The notes beneath the pieces were generated by a model that saw nothing but the letters and a program-made list of their open reading frames with translations, was not told where the DNA came from and did not search any database. The position numbers were made by a program, and so were the translations under genes. From Neelides folsomi (Eukaryota; Arthropoda; Collembola; Neelipleona; Neelidae), in NCBI GenBank assembly GCA_034687125.1, contig JAQGBZ010000191.1, positions 56,449 through 120,448 on the forward strand: a DNA stretch of 64,000 bases, read 5' to 3'. Positions 26,143 through 40,929 of the stretch are shown here, piece by piece. The stretch's first letter is position 1; each line of letters opens with the position of its first letter.

Positions 26143-26665
26143 CCAAAGCAATCCTCGAGATATTTAAATGCCAAATAAGCTTAATATATATTTTGTTTAT
26201 GGTTATAAATATGTATATGGATAAGGAAGGATTCATATTCAAGAATTAAAAAATACCACCCTATAACTACATATATTCCACTTGACGTATTATGATTTTA
26301 TTGATTAAATATTGAAAAATGAAATATAAAAGTCAACCAATCATTATTTATTTATTTATTTCATATATTGATTAGAATATTTATATAGAATTTATATACA
26401 TAGTTTCGATATATGTAGTATTTAACTTATACTTTTATTATATTGCAAAATAAAAGCTTTAGAAGTTAATCGAGATAAGAAAAAATGGTAAAAGTCATTG
26501 CATAAAATTATTAACTAATCGATTAAAAGTACATCAAATTTTCATATTTAAGTAGCTAAATATTTAGTACTATGCATGATTCTGAATAATATCAGTCTGG
26601 TTTATAATAAAAATATTTGTTTGTAATTACGGGCAAGGTCTTAGGTAAAATAAGGAGTTTGAACG
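26143..26665. other. Convergent 3' region between BET1 and DSTYK
   Basis: 523 bp of AT-rich sequence with a (TTTA)n stretch near 26,347. It must hold both 3' UTRs. No further gene is seen. Confidence 0.6.
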
Positions 26666-29600
26666 TTATTTAATTTGATATTCGATATTCAGGTATGGGC
26701 TAGCACCAATCAAGTCGCTCGTAACTTCCATCAAGGTTGGTTCTGAAAATGGGAATTTGAATTATTACGTTTTATTAACTATTGTTAGATAAATCAAGTA
26801 ATTATGATTTATTGATATTAGATAGAAATACTAAAAGACACTTCAGGAAAGTAAATCATTATATATAACTTTACTAATCCATGGTCCATAAGTTTGAAAG
26901 TTTGGGTTTTCATGAATAACTTTTTAATTAATCAACCAATTCATGTGAAATTTTGAATATGTGTTAATTGAATATGATATTCATTATACAAATAATAATA
27001 ATAATAATAATAAGCAAATAAATCTATATGTATATGTTATATAACTTTAAAGTTAGCATATTCAATGACACGCCAATCCGGGTTTTTTGAATTAATTGGC
27101 TCCAAATAATAAATTTCTTTGTGTACATATTTCATCTGTTAAAAGCGAGAAACAAACAAGGTAATTATCATAATTAATTAACTTTTACATATAAAAATAT
27201 TGATACATGAGCTGATATCCGCATAAAACAATTGAGTCATTAAAGATAACTCTTCTCAGAGAATGGGATAAATTCTCAATGGAGAGAATTCGCTCAGCGA
27301 TTGAAGATTGGCGACCTAGACTTAAGAAGTGCATCGAGGCTGAAGGAGCTACATTTGACAAATAATTTTTATAAACCTTTACATACGAATAGTCTTAATT
27401 ATATAAAATTTAATCTTATTTAATTGATTAAATTCCAAGTTATTTATGTAAACTCAAACTTTCAAACTTATGGACCATGGATTATATATATATATAACTA
27501 AATAAGTACCTTCTGGAACGCTTTCGAGCATTGTTGCGGAGTAATCTTGGGTTGATAATTTAAGATTTTCAAATCGGCTTTTAATGGTTTCGAGCGTGAT
27601 CTCAACAACTCCAAGTAAAGGTCTTTGACTTGGATCTCCGGCCCAACAAGATTCCATTAATCGCCAACATTCTTCATCAAAGTAAGGGAGTCTCTCTGGT
27701 CTGGTACCTTCAATAATCATTAAATTAAATGATCGTCTTTAATTGCTATTAATCCTTTAATTGAAAACATGAGTTAAAATCAAAGTTAACATCCACGTCA
27801 TTAATAAAGCTATTTAATTTACCTCGCCGTACGCTGGTCCAAAGATGTTCTTTGTTCTGACATTGTTCAAAGGCATGTGGAAGTTTGACTTTCCCAGCGC
27901 AGAGATACCAAAAGAGGATTCCAAAAGCGTAAACATCAACACTATTATCATATTGTCCAGAGAAAAGTTCCGGGCTCATGTGAATCGGCGTCCCAACTAT
28001 GCTTCCTGACATCATTGCTTCAGGCTTACAAAATCCTAAGTCGGTCAATTTGGCACGATAATTACAGTCCAACTACGAGAAAATTATATTGATTATACTC
28101 ATTATCACAAAGTTTAATTAGTTAAGAAAACTTAAATGGCCACTCAAAATTTCAATTCACATTAAGCGGTTATTACATATATTTTATTAATTATCTTTAT
28201 ATCCAGCAATATTTCTATTAAATATGATATGATATGCTTAAGATATGTACCTAATAAAATAACATAATAAATTAGACTTACCAAAATGTTTTTAAGTTTA
28301 ATATCACGATGCACAAGACCTTGAGAGTGTAAGTAACGAATGCCAGCTACAACGTCCAAGGCGATCTATTATAATATGGATTATTAAATAAGAGATAACT
28401 AATAAAAAGATTTAAAGTTAATTATCATCGTATTACTTTCCATTTAAACATTACCTGCAATCTTGAAAGCCAATGAACGCCCAACTTGAGAGCACAATAC
28501 AAATCCATCGAGAGTCGATCCATTAAAATAAGAACAGCAGGAATAGTACCTCCAGCATAACTGTGATCGATCACTGAACCTCGTACCCTTACAATTCTAT
28601 TATGTTCTGGAATACTCCTGGCATATTTAGAAATACAAGTGTTATAAAATAAAAATAAACAAGATATTTTAAAATTAACTTTTGAATAAAATTACATAGG
28701 TATGCAAAGTTACTGACACTGAGTGTTTTTATTTACCTCATATAATAAAATTCCATCGCGAGGTCATTCCAATCTGAAAAAATGAAATATTAATTTTATA
28801 AAATACCTACATAAGTAATTGGTTAACCATTATTACAGATTAGTATATTAGCTCTATATATTTCTGCAAGGTGAAAGAAAGTAAACTCACGTTTGTCATC
28901 AATTGGAACAACGGATTTAATGGCACAAGGAGCATGTCTTCCCCAAGAATCACAAGCGTAAACAACTCCATATTGTCCTCTACCAATTTCTCGTCCACAT
29001 TGTGGCATTCCTGAAGAATTTGCAATTAAAATTATGAATTAATCTGTAATTGTTGTGACAATTTGTTTTTTATTTAGTTTCAATCATTAGAAAGTGATTC
29101 TAACCGTATAATAGGCAGTCTGTGATGGAACTTGTTTCAAGTGCAAGTCTAGCAAGTCGAGGGGCATGAACTTTCCTGAGCCGAAAACCTTGCTCGCCCG
29201 TCTTCTCAAGTCTTTCGCTATGATGAAGCTCTAAATGTTTGAGTGCAGAAGAGAAAGACTCATGTGAAGTTCGGAGGCGATCTCTCAACTGTCCACACAC
29301 GCTTTTGGCGAGCCTCCATTGGCAAAGTGAATCGATCATGTCGGAGGCCACGACACGTCTCCAATTCCCATCCACAGAAGGAACTGAAACCCAAGGCATT
29401 GAATGCAAAAGTTGTTTCATCTTGTCATAAAGACCACGGAGAATTGACGAGGAATGGTGATTTGGAACTTCAACTTGATACGCAGCAGTCAAAATCTGCA
29501 AAATCCATACAAACTGTCATTGTTTAAACAATTCAATACACTGATTAAAAATATTCTCAAATATGCACAAATTAACATTTAAGACATTTAAATACCTTAA

Positions 29601-32372
29601 GCATTTGTATCAATATCAAAAAGTTAAATACCTGTTTAAGGGCTACACTAGCCAATGAATTCCCATCTTCAACGTCCCTACAATTCTTTTCAAGGCTGTT
29701 AATACATCTTTCAAGAGTTCCAAGGAATGTATCGTGGAGGCAGTAGACGGAGTCGATTAGCTTTTGGGCAATAATATTGTTCAGATCGAGCACAACAAGT
29801 TCACGAATTTCTTCCATGCATTGCACGACCAATTTTCCAGTTAAAGGCCCTTCCCAATTCTTTACAAAGGAATCTAAAATTTTAATAGAATGGCATTTAA
29901 TTATACTGTTAACAAAAATTCTATTTCGAATTTCAAAATATAAATTAAGATAGTAATAATTAAGCATGTACTTCTGAATTCGTGCATTTCAGCTTTTTGA
30001 AGAATATCTTCTCGACGTTCGGAAATAGTGGAAGCAATTAAGCTTCCCATTTCATCTTGCTTTTTTTCAGCAATTTTGATCAAACTATTAAATAATTCCG
30101 ATTCTTTCATTTTAGCATATTCGAGTCTCTTGGGCGTAATTTGCATTTCTCGGGCCATCTCAAATGCTGAGAGAATGAACATTTGAAGGCAGCTACAATG
30201 AATCTGAAAGAATACACAAATGTTGCATCACTATTTCAAGCAGCATTTAACGATATTTAACACATACAAATATAAGATACACATATTGGTACATATCTGT
30301 ACATAAAATATTACATAACATATTTTACTAAATAAATATTACACAAAATTGTAAACAAACTTACCTTGTGCAATTGGTTCGAAGCTGAAATGAGTTGAGA
30401 TTGTAAGTAGTTTCTGATGAAAGAAGCGATCTTCGGGAATTGATCAAGACATTGGATATATTCACTTCTCACGTGGAAAGACTTGATATCAGAGAGCTTA
30501 TCACTTTTCTTTTCGGTATAAATACCATTGTTAGACTCCCACAACAATCCTAATGAACATTTTATACGTTTATTACTCACTTAAATTCTTCAATATGTAA
30601 AAAATACAAATAAACGAAGATATCTGTTTGCTTAATCATTAAATATCATCCAATGCATTTAGCTTTAATATATGAACAAATAAACGAATAACTAGTAAAA
30701 TCTAAATTGTGGTCTGATTCAATAAAAAAACTATATTACACTGATAAATGGGCATTAACAACTTATGATTAAACAAGAAGAAAATTGGGACAAGCCACAA
30801 TTAAATATAAGTACTTTTGTTAATTTTAGAACTCCAAAGAAGCTAAAATACACAAAATGGACTTAAACCATATGTCTTTAACAATAAACTAGAAAAATAA
30901 ACTCTATAGTAAATAAAATATTTAACGTGGTCTCGTGATTGCCTATAGATTATACTATACATACTTAATCTAAACAAATTCTTATTAAAGATCTCTTACA
31001 TTTAGCTAATAAATGAAATAAGTAAATAAAAAGTTTATCAAAACCTTACCAAGTGATACAAGCTGCATAATTATAGCTGATTCCGACTTTGAGCTTTCTG
31101 ATTTCTTTGTTACGGGTTTTTTTCCAAGCTCTGGTTCAAGGGTAAAACTTAGCTCACCATGATTCATAAATTCGTTCATATCAACTTCAGTCATTCCAGA
31201 ATTGTCGTCGGGTGAAGGCATGTGAGTAAAAAATATTGGCAGTACAGGAGAAAGCGAACGAACTGTTTGAAGTTGGTGTATATCCTGAAATTCAATATTT
31301 TAAATAATTTTTAAAATTCGATATGTAAATATGAAAATTAGTATAGGAACACTTTATCCATTTCTTAATATTGAAATGCTAACCTCGGTAGAAAGAGCAT
31401 TTTCAGAAATTCCATAGATAAGAATAGGAGTGGTCGTTTCAAAAAGGTTTTTCATAATCTGAGTAAAATTTTCCCTGTTCCCAGTTGGTGGAACAATGAC
31501 TTGTACATTATCATTGAGCAGAGGATGATCTAATTGAATTTCGACAACAGCACAATCTTCTAATAAACCCTTTAAATGATATAATCCGAAATTAAAAATG
31601 GTCCAATTAGGAATTGAAATAATATTGATAGAATACTTATATTTAAAAATACCTCAAGCTCTCCTTCAGGTACAGCTAAATCAACACTTCGAATTCCCGA
31701 ATTCAGAGATTTCCAATGATTGTCATGAAGATGTTCGACCAACTCGTAGCTCGTTCCAAGAGTTAAAATTGACTATAATTAATAAAACAAATCAAAAAGT
31801 TAATTATGTACATTAAATGTCCCAATATATAACTAAATAGACGTTAAATTTATTTATGAAAAGATAAAGCATCTAAAAGTATTCAAGAAAAATGTACCTG
31901 TTTCTTTTTGCTATACTTGAATCGAATCATTCTCCATGATAAAGTGTCAGGGGATTCGAGAACGGGGAGATGAGTTTGTCCGAATAGCTCATTAGCTAAA
32001 ATGGCTTTGACTCGGCAATTCTGACCAAGAATGATGAGAGCAGGAGGACGGCCGATGAAATGTCTTTGTCTGTTCACTTCTTTTACCTTCCATTCCAAGC
32101 TTCTAACTGAATCTAAAAAGTGGGATCAAATATATATATTGCATAAAATTGAAACTAGGAATTTGTAATGTGCTAATGTGGAACCCAACAGGAATTGTAA
32201 ATTTTGTTTCAAATTGTGAATTATTGAATAATTGAAAGTATTTACCTTTTGGCACAACTCCACTGGAAGATATGTCATCTAAAGCTTTGAGTGTCTCCAA
32301 GTAGAGTCTTCGGAGTTGGGAAGTGTTGCAAGTGTAACGGCGGAATTCAGCCGGCAGCGTCACAATGCCCAT
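26666..32372 (-). CDS. DSTYK: Dual serine/threonine and tyrosine protein kinase DSTYK (RIP5/Dusty)
   Basis: DSTYK is a large cytoplasmic kinase linked in vertebrates to FGF/ERK signalling and cell-death control. Sixteen exons (high to low): 32372-32246, 32112-31898, 31772-31653, 31569-31384, 31284-31050, 30549-30365, 30203-29972, 29873-29632, 29495-29105, 29010-28891, 28773-28737, 28617-28455, 28365-28282, 28072-27823, 27707-27510, 26742-26666. Every phase agrees and the total is 953 aa (human 929). The long N-terminal region keeps family blocks such as [11 protein letters not shown] and [15 protein letters not shown]. Kinase domain: GRGQYGVVY (654-662), K676 in CAIKS, H-R-D 770-772, DLG 790-792 and SPE 812-814 (human has APE). 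Exon 16 adds about 23 residues beyond the usual kinase end; it is the least certain exon. The start used is the ATG at 32372. Confidence 0.95.
26877..27482 (+). mobile_element. Internally deleted mariner-type element in DSTYK intron 15
   Basis: Inverted ends at 26877-26923 and 27436-27482 match at 31 of the outer 32 positions (both begin ATCCATGGTCCATAAG) and extend to about 46 bp. Each end abuts a TA dinucleotide (26875-26876 and 27483-27484), the expected Tc1/mariner target duplication. The 606-bp interior retains the 3' tail of a transposase on the plus strand at about 27255-27365 ([13 protein letters not shown]... then [14 protein letters not shown] and a stop), opposite to DSTYK. The rest of the transposase is gone. 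Confidence 0.85.
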
Positions 32373-35300
32373 GGTAGACAAGCATGGAGAAAAGTGCTGA
32401 GCAAAGGCGAAGAGGTCGACGGCTGGGTTAGGACTAAACGAACCTTCTTCCTAGTTATAGGTATTATGACCACTTCTTCCTACTCATATCTGTCTGACCT
32501 AGAATCAACAAAGAAGATTACAAAGACGCCTTAACTATAGTATAATGCATACACACATGATAATAATATATTATGTCTAACAAATAAGCTACTGTTCCGA
32601 GGCTTTGACAAATGACCCTATATACTACAAAAAGATAAATAAATATGAATTTGAACTTACTCAATACTAATAGTATTTCCTATCCATACAATGTATGCAC
32701 TCTATTTATGAATAAGACGATGAAAATGCAGCTAGTTGAAGGCACATGGAGTTTACTCATTTCTTACAATTCTAAATACTCGTGGTTTAATGTACAAGAC
32801 TTCCTCACTTGCATTGTCGTGTACAAATAAAAGAACCATGAAATCGTATATGTGACTCTTTTGTATGCTCTATGATTGATAAATGGTCTTTGAATGCCAA
32901 TCGGGATATTGTTAGTTTTAACCAAATGTTGAAATATTATCTATCCATGGAGCCTTTTGTAACTTCTACGAAGACATAGATTAGACTTGTTAGACTCACC
33001 TCGTTGGTTCTGTAAATATGTTACTTGTTTGTGTGTATGCGTATTTGATATGGGGTTAATGAAATATATCTAAAATAATCAAATTCAAGTTGAAAGGTAT
33101 AGGCATCAAATTTAAAATGTCTATAAAAGTTAGTAAAAGGTATAACATTCAAGGAAATATAATACAGACATCTTTATAATACCAAGGGTCTTTATGGAGT
33201 TGACAAATTGACAATAAAAGCATATAAGAAACATCTGCATGACTACAATATACCATACACTTAAGATGAAGAAAACTTATCATGCAAAGGAATCTGTAGA
33301 ACAATTCCGTTTCTAAGAAAGGGCTTGGCCCGGATTCAAGGGAAAATTTTAACGATAAAAATCAGATGTAAATAATCTAATATTTAAAACAAAAATAAAT
33401 GGGAGGAATTTCGAAGAATTTACATGTGTTCATATTTACTAAGGTGCATGAGTGGACTTTTGTTATTGCTATTATGTTATTGATCATATTAGAACACATT
33501 TAATCTCTATCTGTAATGTATGAAATGTACCCTGTATATGTATTAGTACTACATGTGCTGTATAAAATAAATCTGATATAAAAAATATTTTACCATTTAG
33601 ATTTAAAATAACTCCACTTTTCAAATTAAGGGTAAGTGAAAAACAGTAAAAACATTTCTCTTTAAAAATTATGGGAAGGTATTTTAATAATTCAAAATAT
33701 TTCTTTTAATATGTGATGGATATTTTACAACGAGAGTTTATGTGTTGGGTGTACCCAATATCTGTAGAATGAAGCATTTCAACAAACCTAGTTGAACTCA
33801 TTGTTTTATCGTTCAGAGATAATCTGTCTCGACTCTTTCCGTCATTGGAATTGTTTTTTAAATATTTAATTTTATATGGCTATTCATTTGTCAATGTTAT
33901 GCTATCATTTTATAACTAAACTAACTTACAATGAGCAAAAGTCAAGAAAGGAAATAAGTTTGTATTTATAGCTGCGTGTATGTACTTTGTAAATAAAAAG
34001 TAAGTTCAAACGCATAAATATGTTTGACTGTAAATCAAAGGTTAATCGTGGGATTTATTTGTCTAAAAAACTTCTGCACTTATAATAAATTCATCCATTT
34101 TTACTCTCAATTCTTGTTATAAAACAAATTATTTTATTTTTAATGCAAGTAACAATAATAATAATATCAAAGACATCTAGTATTCTACATAATCATATAT
34201 TAAATGTATCCTATATGCTTAAGTAAAATCCGAATCGCATTATTCGATCCTTCAATTGTAAATTCCTCAATTGGCATTTAAATTATTTCAAAAGCGAATG
34301 TTAATTATTAGCAATTTGCGACGAATTTAATACATACGACCAGTCAATCTCATTTAATTGCAACTTATCTCTTATCTATATAAATGTTTAAAATATATAC
34401 TTATGTTATAAAATATGTTATTATTATAAATCATGTTACATGTATATGCCTACGTCAAAATCATGAAATATCATACATAATGTTAGCAATATGTACATAT
34501 ATATCTAACATAGGTATCATATATTATATCCATGGTCTCTGATATCCAAAATCAAAATAAACATACTATTTAGATTTGTCTGTAAAAATCAGAAAGAATT
34601 TGTTTTCGAAGTTGGTGACAAAGATATCATCATAATAAAATACCATATGTGTATTTGACATTTACTGTGATTACTGATGAAAAATATGTGCGTGAAAAAG
34701 ATTGAGTTGAAAGTGTCAATAGTATTACATAGTATGTCATAGTTTTATACTAAACTAATTAGGAATGCGCAATTAGTGTTAGTATTTATCACACTAATTG
34801 CGAAAATTTGCGAAAATTACAATATCGTTGTATCTAATAACAAAAGCAGAATATATGCACATTCTCTAAAGACCAAATCTTTGGATTATGCTCGCATAAT
34901 ATTAATTACAATGTATATGATATTATTTAGGTAATAACGTGTGTTACTTTATTACGATGTAGGTATGCAATAGTGGCAGTGACGTTAATGTCACCACCTA
35001 AATTTTATACCTAATAAATTTTGCAATATATTGCCAACCAAACTAATTGATATTGAAAAATTATCAGCAAAATATTTAACGCAATTGTCGTATATTTAAA
35101 AGATAGAATCCAATTTGACATTTTGCTCATTTTGGTGACTTGATTTGTCATACTTGTCAATTAATGTTTCATGGTAAAATGATATACATATATAAAAGTT
35201 ATTTTTTATATCTAGTGAAATCCGGAATAAGAAAGATACTCTTTTAAAGATTTTATGAATTACAAATCTTAATGTAATTAAAATATAACAAAAAATTATC

Positions 35301-38300
35301 GCCATATTAGTCATTAGTAGAAAGCTCAAGCAGGGAATTCTAACCAATTTACGCTATCATGTAATAATTAAACTAGTAATGGTCTCGAATAATTGTAATT
35401 CATTAAGTAAACGAAACATTTTAAAACGTTAATTTGTCAATTTTTCAGAAATATATAAAATCATTCATTTAATTAGTATATGAATAAACAAAGAATCATA
35501 ATATACCTCTTTGTTCGGTGAAGTCAAACGTGTTCTTCAATTCTTTCAATTAGAAAGGAAAAACTATATTTATTTCCCACGTTGACATTATTATATAGTA
35601 TATTAAATTTATTTATTTACAGTTTTTACTAATTTTCACTGTGTCAAATTAGAACCTAGATGTTTTTGTCACTAGAAAACAATGCAAGAGTTATGCAATG
35701 AAAATAATAATCATATTTATATAATTAAAATCCGTTTATACTCAAAATTCCCACCTTAGTAAAATCAAAATTTAGTTTCAAGTTAAGAGATAGTTTTCAA
35801 TAAGACAAATACTTTCAATAGGTCACTAGATGGGAAATTGCTTTGAATTGTTACATTTACAATTAATTTGCAATTATTTTAAAAGATCTTATGCTTAATA
35901 AAGACTTTCTGTTATGTTTTTAATTTTAATTAAAAAATTCATACTTTCAATTGCTGCATGATTGAAGCTGAGGAACACTTTAGATTCTCACAAAACACTG
36001 CAGAGGATAATATACACTTACTTAATGTTAATGTTAGTTAACATGAGACATTTAACACAAATTAGTTAAATAACCTTTCATAATACAATAAAACCATATT
36101 TGTAAGCATGCAAAATCTTTAAGCTTTTTAAGAAATTGAAACTATTATTTATTTTGTTGCAATCTGAGACAAGGAAAATACATTAGGTATATTCAATTTG
36201 TACAGACCTACATACATGATAGTTAAATGATAGTTGATATCAATATTCTATCAGTTGAATACTAGAATTATCTGGTATCAATTATTTAAAGTAGGCAATC
36301 GCAAATATACATTAACTTTTTGCAATTGAAAAAATTATCAATTTGTAAAGTTTAAACTACTTTTTATCTTTAAACGTACATGACTTGTATCCTCAGAAAT
36401 CACTATGTATTCGTAAATCACATATGAAAATAAATACAATATTAAATAAATGTTTGCCGGATCAAATTGTGACGGCCACTAAAAATAAATATTAATCCTT
36501 TAATACATCTTACTCACTAACTAATACATAAGTGGAAAATACATGTAAATTAACATCTGGAAAATGGTCTTAACTCAAGGAAGAATCCTCTTTTGTATTC
36601 TCCTCGCCAAGCTTTTAATTTGAATTGTTAAGTAGTGTCTATATTTATGGATGTAAGTAGTTATTTGAGTTTCATTGAACGCTCTGGTTAAAGAGGAAGT
36701 GCATTGAAAAAATATATAAATACGCATTCATTAACTGTGAGATTTGGCCGATATAGATATCTAAATAATATATAATGATATAAGGGCATTTAGTCGTCAA
36801 TGTAAATGTATAATGATATTTTATGTATCCCCATGTTGGGTGAACATCCTTCCTCGTCCGCTCTCCCATATCTCCCTTTTGAATTAATTTGAGAATGTTG
36901 GAGACATAAGGCTCTCGTCCTGATGTGGGAAGAGCAAAGTCTATTGCTCCCTCCGTCCATTCCAAATGCAAATTATCTGTAGAAGGAATATTCCCCGTTC
37001 GAGTCCATACACTTCCAACTTGTTATATCATCAGCTTGTGTTGGGCAAACAAAGTTTTGGTATACCAGCGAAAAGCACAAATACCTAGCTGAGATTGGTT
37101 TGAGTTTGCGGCTTCTGAGTAATAGTCTCAAAGAGAGGTTTAATGTTGGTTTCCAAAAGTTTGGTTATAGGCGGAGGGCCAATTGGTAGTTGCATGGGCG
37201 AAGAGGGTTGATTGAGAGCATTCATAAAATGATAAATAATAATTATCCGGTTCCCCTATTAATTAATTAGCGGCGGAATAGTAACAATTTCCTCCTACCC
37301 TCAACAATATCAATTCACTCAATTACATTTCTCGGGGGATGAAGAAAGCTTGACATGATGCATTTATTTTAATATTCTCCTTCCCCCTCACCAAGAGATC
37401 GGACAAGAATTATTATTTTGTTTGTCTTATGAACTTCACGGCCTTTGGCATTCCTTCATATTTACTGAAAAGGAATTTTTGAAAGGAATCCAAAATATTT
37501 ATTTGGTTTATTAGTAAATTATTATTTAATAAACTCTGTAGATTTCATATTACATTTAAATGAAGTTCAAATCATTTTTTAAACATGTTAATAAATTGAA
37601 ACCTAACACTTTCAATCATTGAATTTTCTCAAATCCTCATTTTCCACATGTTATCTCGTGTGCTTGATTATTTAAAGGTATGAGATTTTAAATTGGATTT
37701 ACTCAACCTTGAAGGAATAAATTAAAAAAAATTGGGCTGTGAGTAAGGGTTCATGAATATGGTTAATATTGTTAAAAAGTGTTTTCGGACTCTAATCGAA
37801 CCGAGTCATTGATGCAAGTGAGGAATTGGAAGCGGGTGGCAGGGGAAAGCCCGGAAAAGGTTTTCCGCTCTTGGGCATCCCATGAGACCTCTACGGAGTG
37901 AAGATATTAGTCGCAACTGGAAGGGGGACCCGAGAAAGTGGAAAAATATGAAAGGGGGGAAATGTGTGTTTCTCCAAGGATGTGTTGGGTTGACTTGAGA
38001 GTTCTCCCAACTCCATTTACGTCCCATGATTGATGAGTTAGGGTGGTAAGTATCAGAGAGTGAAGCCGTAATTACTCCTCACTCTCTCTTTCTTTCCTCC
38101 TAATGAATTACCAATTAAAAAAGGAGAACGGATAATTTTTCCCCAACTTACCCTAATCTCTCCGCATGAAATATCCAGGAGGATTCTAATTAGACTTCTC
38201 CGACTCTCCCCAACTCCTTTCAACTCATTTGCCCTCTCCTTTTCATGGACCAATTTTTCAAGTGGAAATTGGAAATCTCCGTGTTGCAGAAATCTTCTTA

Positions 38301-40929
38301 AGGACCTCGCGTTGGTTCGGGGTTTCTTGATTACAATTGCTTTCCTTCCTTGGAGAAAGAACATTTTGGAAATGAATGTTCACTTGGAAAGAATAATGTG
38401 TAAAAGCGAAGGTTGAGGTCCCTGAAGTTTGTATTAAACCATGCAGGGTATGTACATTGGGATGTCTGTGGAATAAATAAGGACCAAGACGGGCCATGAC
38501 TCTGCACTATCTTAAATTGGATCGTGGGTGAATATGGGGGCAATCTTCGAAATTGACCCGTGTGTGGAAGTAGAGGTCATTGAGGAGCGAGCGTAAGGAA
38601 CTCATTAGCTCGTCCCATGAGAGAAACCTCCTTCTCTCTCCATTAATATGATCGTAAAGGCATAGAATATCAATCGACGAGTTGAGGCATAAAATCGTAA
38701 TCGTCGGTAATTGTTCTGCGGCCCTTCATGAGCTCCACCCATGCAAGTGGGGGAACACACCGAGACGACAATTTCCCTTGTTGGAGAAGACGGAGGAGAC
38801 CGTGACGGATTGTGAGGAGCCTAATGGCCGAATCCAATCATCTCAAGGGGACCCTCACGAGGAAGACCCGAAAAACGGACATTTCCACTTCTCATCCTCC
38901 ATGTGGTCTCTGCTGCATGGAGGAGGCCAAGTGGAGCACCTTACACACCGCTTCGAATCAAAGTCCCACATTGTGGCTCTTCATCCCAATGAATAAGAGC
39001 AAAGGGAGAGGCTCGACGACTGCCAGCCCTTTTTGTTTAAATGAGAAAGAATTCCATTTTCCACCACTCTCCCACCTTCATTGTAATCAAATGCATCAAA
39101 AATTGCCTACAATACCTTTCTTCCCTTTTTTAGGGTTCTAAAGATGGGGCAAACTCGAGCTCTCCTGGAAAGCATCTTTTGTCATTTTCATCGACTTCCA
39201 TCCGCTCTCAATTAGTTCCTCTCCCCATTGTCTTCTTCTTCATGAGTCACGAAAAGCCAAAGTTCTTAAATATTATATACAATAAAACTTACTCACTCCA
39301 ATTATTTATACTTATCATTCCCTTTACATGCCTCTGACTCCTAATAAAAGAAAAAAGCTTAATAACAGAGGTAACAAAGAATCCACATTTAATTATATTA
39401 ATCAACTATATTATATTTACTGTACATATTTTTAAAATGGAACTGTATCATTAAGTACCATCTCCAACTGTACTCTTATTTTTCCTACATGTATGCTGTC
39501 ACTCGGAATCAAATCTAAATAAATTAATCAATTGACCCTATAAGTATTTATTATACTACATTTGTAACATTGGATATGTACAATATATTAATTCAATTAG
39601 TAAGTATTTCTAAAATTAATTTAAATTGAACATTGAGCCATATTAATTATTTCATACACGTCGTTATAAATAGGTAGTTGTTTCTATGAGACATTTGATA
39701 TATGATGATAAAAAATAAATATCAGATAAAGATTCTCATGTTCTCCTTGAGCAGAAACTTCTTGTAGCGTGGTTAATGTCAAATAAAAACCCAAACCGAG
39801 TTCTTTGTTCGGATTTAGTAATGATGAGAGAAGTAATGAGGATTTGCATCGCTCTGGTAGTTTTTACTGTTTTTTAAAAGGCGCCATTGTCTTGAGAGGT
39901 CGTAGACATGTCATGAGGAAACTATATGTCTCTCGTGAGTCAAAATTAGAGCCAATAAAAGAGTTTACAATTTTTTGTTCGTCTGTGAGACATTATTGTT
40001 CGTGAGAAGTTGGGCCAAGGGGCGAGTTTATTATTATTAAACGACCATCTCGGCCACTACAGGCCCTTGAGTGCCAAGGGGTTGTTGAGTGATGCAGGAG
40101 CAATGATGTGGAGATGGTGTGATGGAAAACAAGACATTACACCTAAACACTCATTCTTTTCCTCCTACCCTCAATGGAGAACAAAATGAGCCGGCATTTA
40201 CTTCTCAAGACCCTCGAGAGCGGAGAGGGAAATTTCTCCGGGCCAGAACGAGGCTCACATTCAGTTCACGTCCGAGGAAAACGATAATGTGCTCTCTTCG
40301 CCACTTTGGTCCCTCAAGACTGCTCTGGGTGTAGAAACCTCTTTCCCTCTCTATCACAATTTAATGGATGTGTATTTGTATCTCTGTGCATGTGTGTGGA
40401 TTGCGTAAGCATTTATGCGTCTGAGGCCGGTTGGCCAAAATGTGTTGTTCAACCCTTTGTGTGTGAGTGTGTTGGAACACAATACTTTGTAGGAAATCCG
40501 CTCCTCATTCTCCATCCTCAAAACTGGAGGGATGAAAGGAGATGTGTGAGCCACAATCCCATTGTGGGGAAAGAAGGAATCGCAGATGAAGACTCGTGAG
40601 GGCATTCAGAGCTTACAAAGGCCATTCGTGACTTTGTGTTAAATTGATAATAGGGTGAGAAATTGAAATTAATCGTCGTTTCTCTCCAATCCCCTCCCTC
40701 ACCACCCTTCACATTTTTCCCATTGAGGAACTTTCCTCACTCACCCTTAATAGTTTTTTAATTCAGAATCTATATCTGTAATCCGATGTTTGACTCCATT
40801 ACCTACAAATCCTGTCCAGTCAATTTCAGTTTAATTAAATCTCGATCTCTTGGTATAGCCATAGAATACCAAGTTCAGACTCCTAGAGCTATTACATAAA
40901 ATCTAATCCATGTCCAAGCTGGGAGTCTA
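32373..40929. other. Gene-poor stretch downstream of the DSTYK promoter
   Basis: 32,373 to about 32,600 should contain the DSTYK promoter and 5' UTR. After that I find no supported gene. 33,000-37,200 is strongly AT-rich, with a small hairpin at 34769-34801 (arms GCAATTAGTG). Islands of higher GC lie at roughly 37,780-39,250 and 39,980-40,760; their ORFs lack family motifs. Confidence 0.55.

Noticed and set aside
28840-29025. Minus-strand ORF in a second frame over the DSTYK glycine-loop exon
   Set aside because: It is the +1 shadow of exon 10, which carries GRGQYGVVY in the correct phase.
29239-29527. Plus-strand ORFs opposite DSTYK exon 9
   Set aside because: Antisense shadows of a long coding exon; no motifs.
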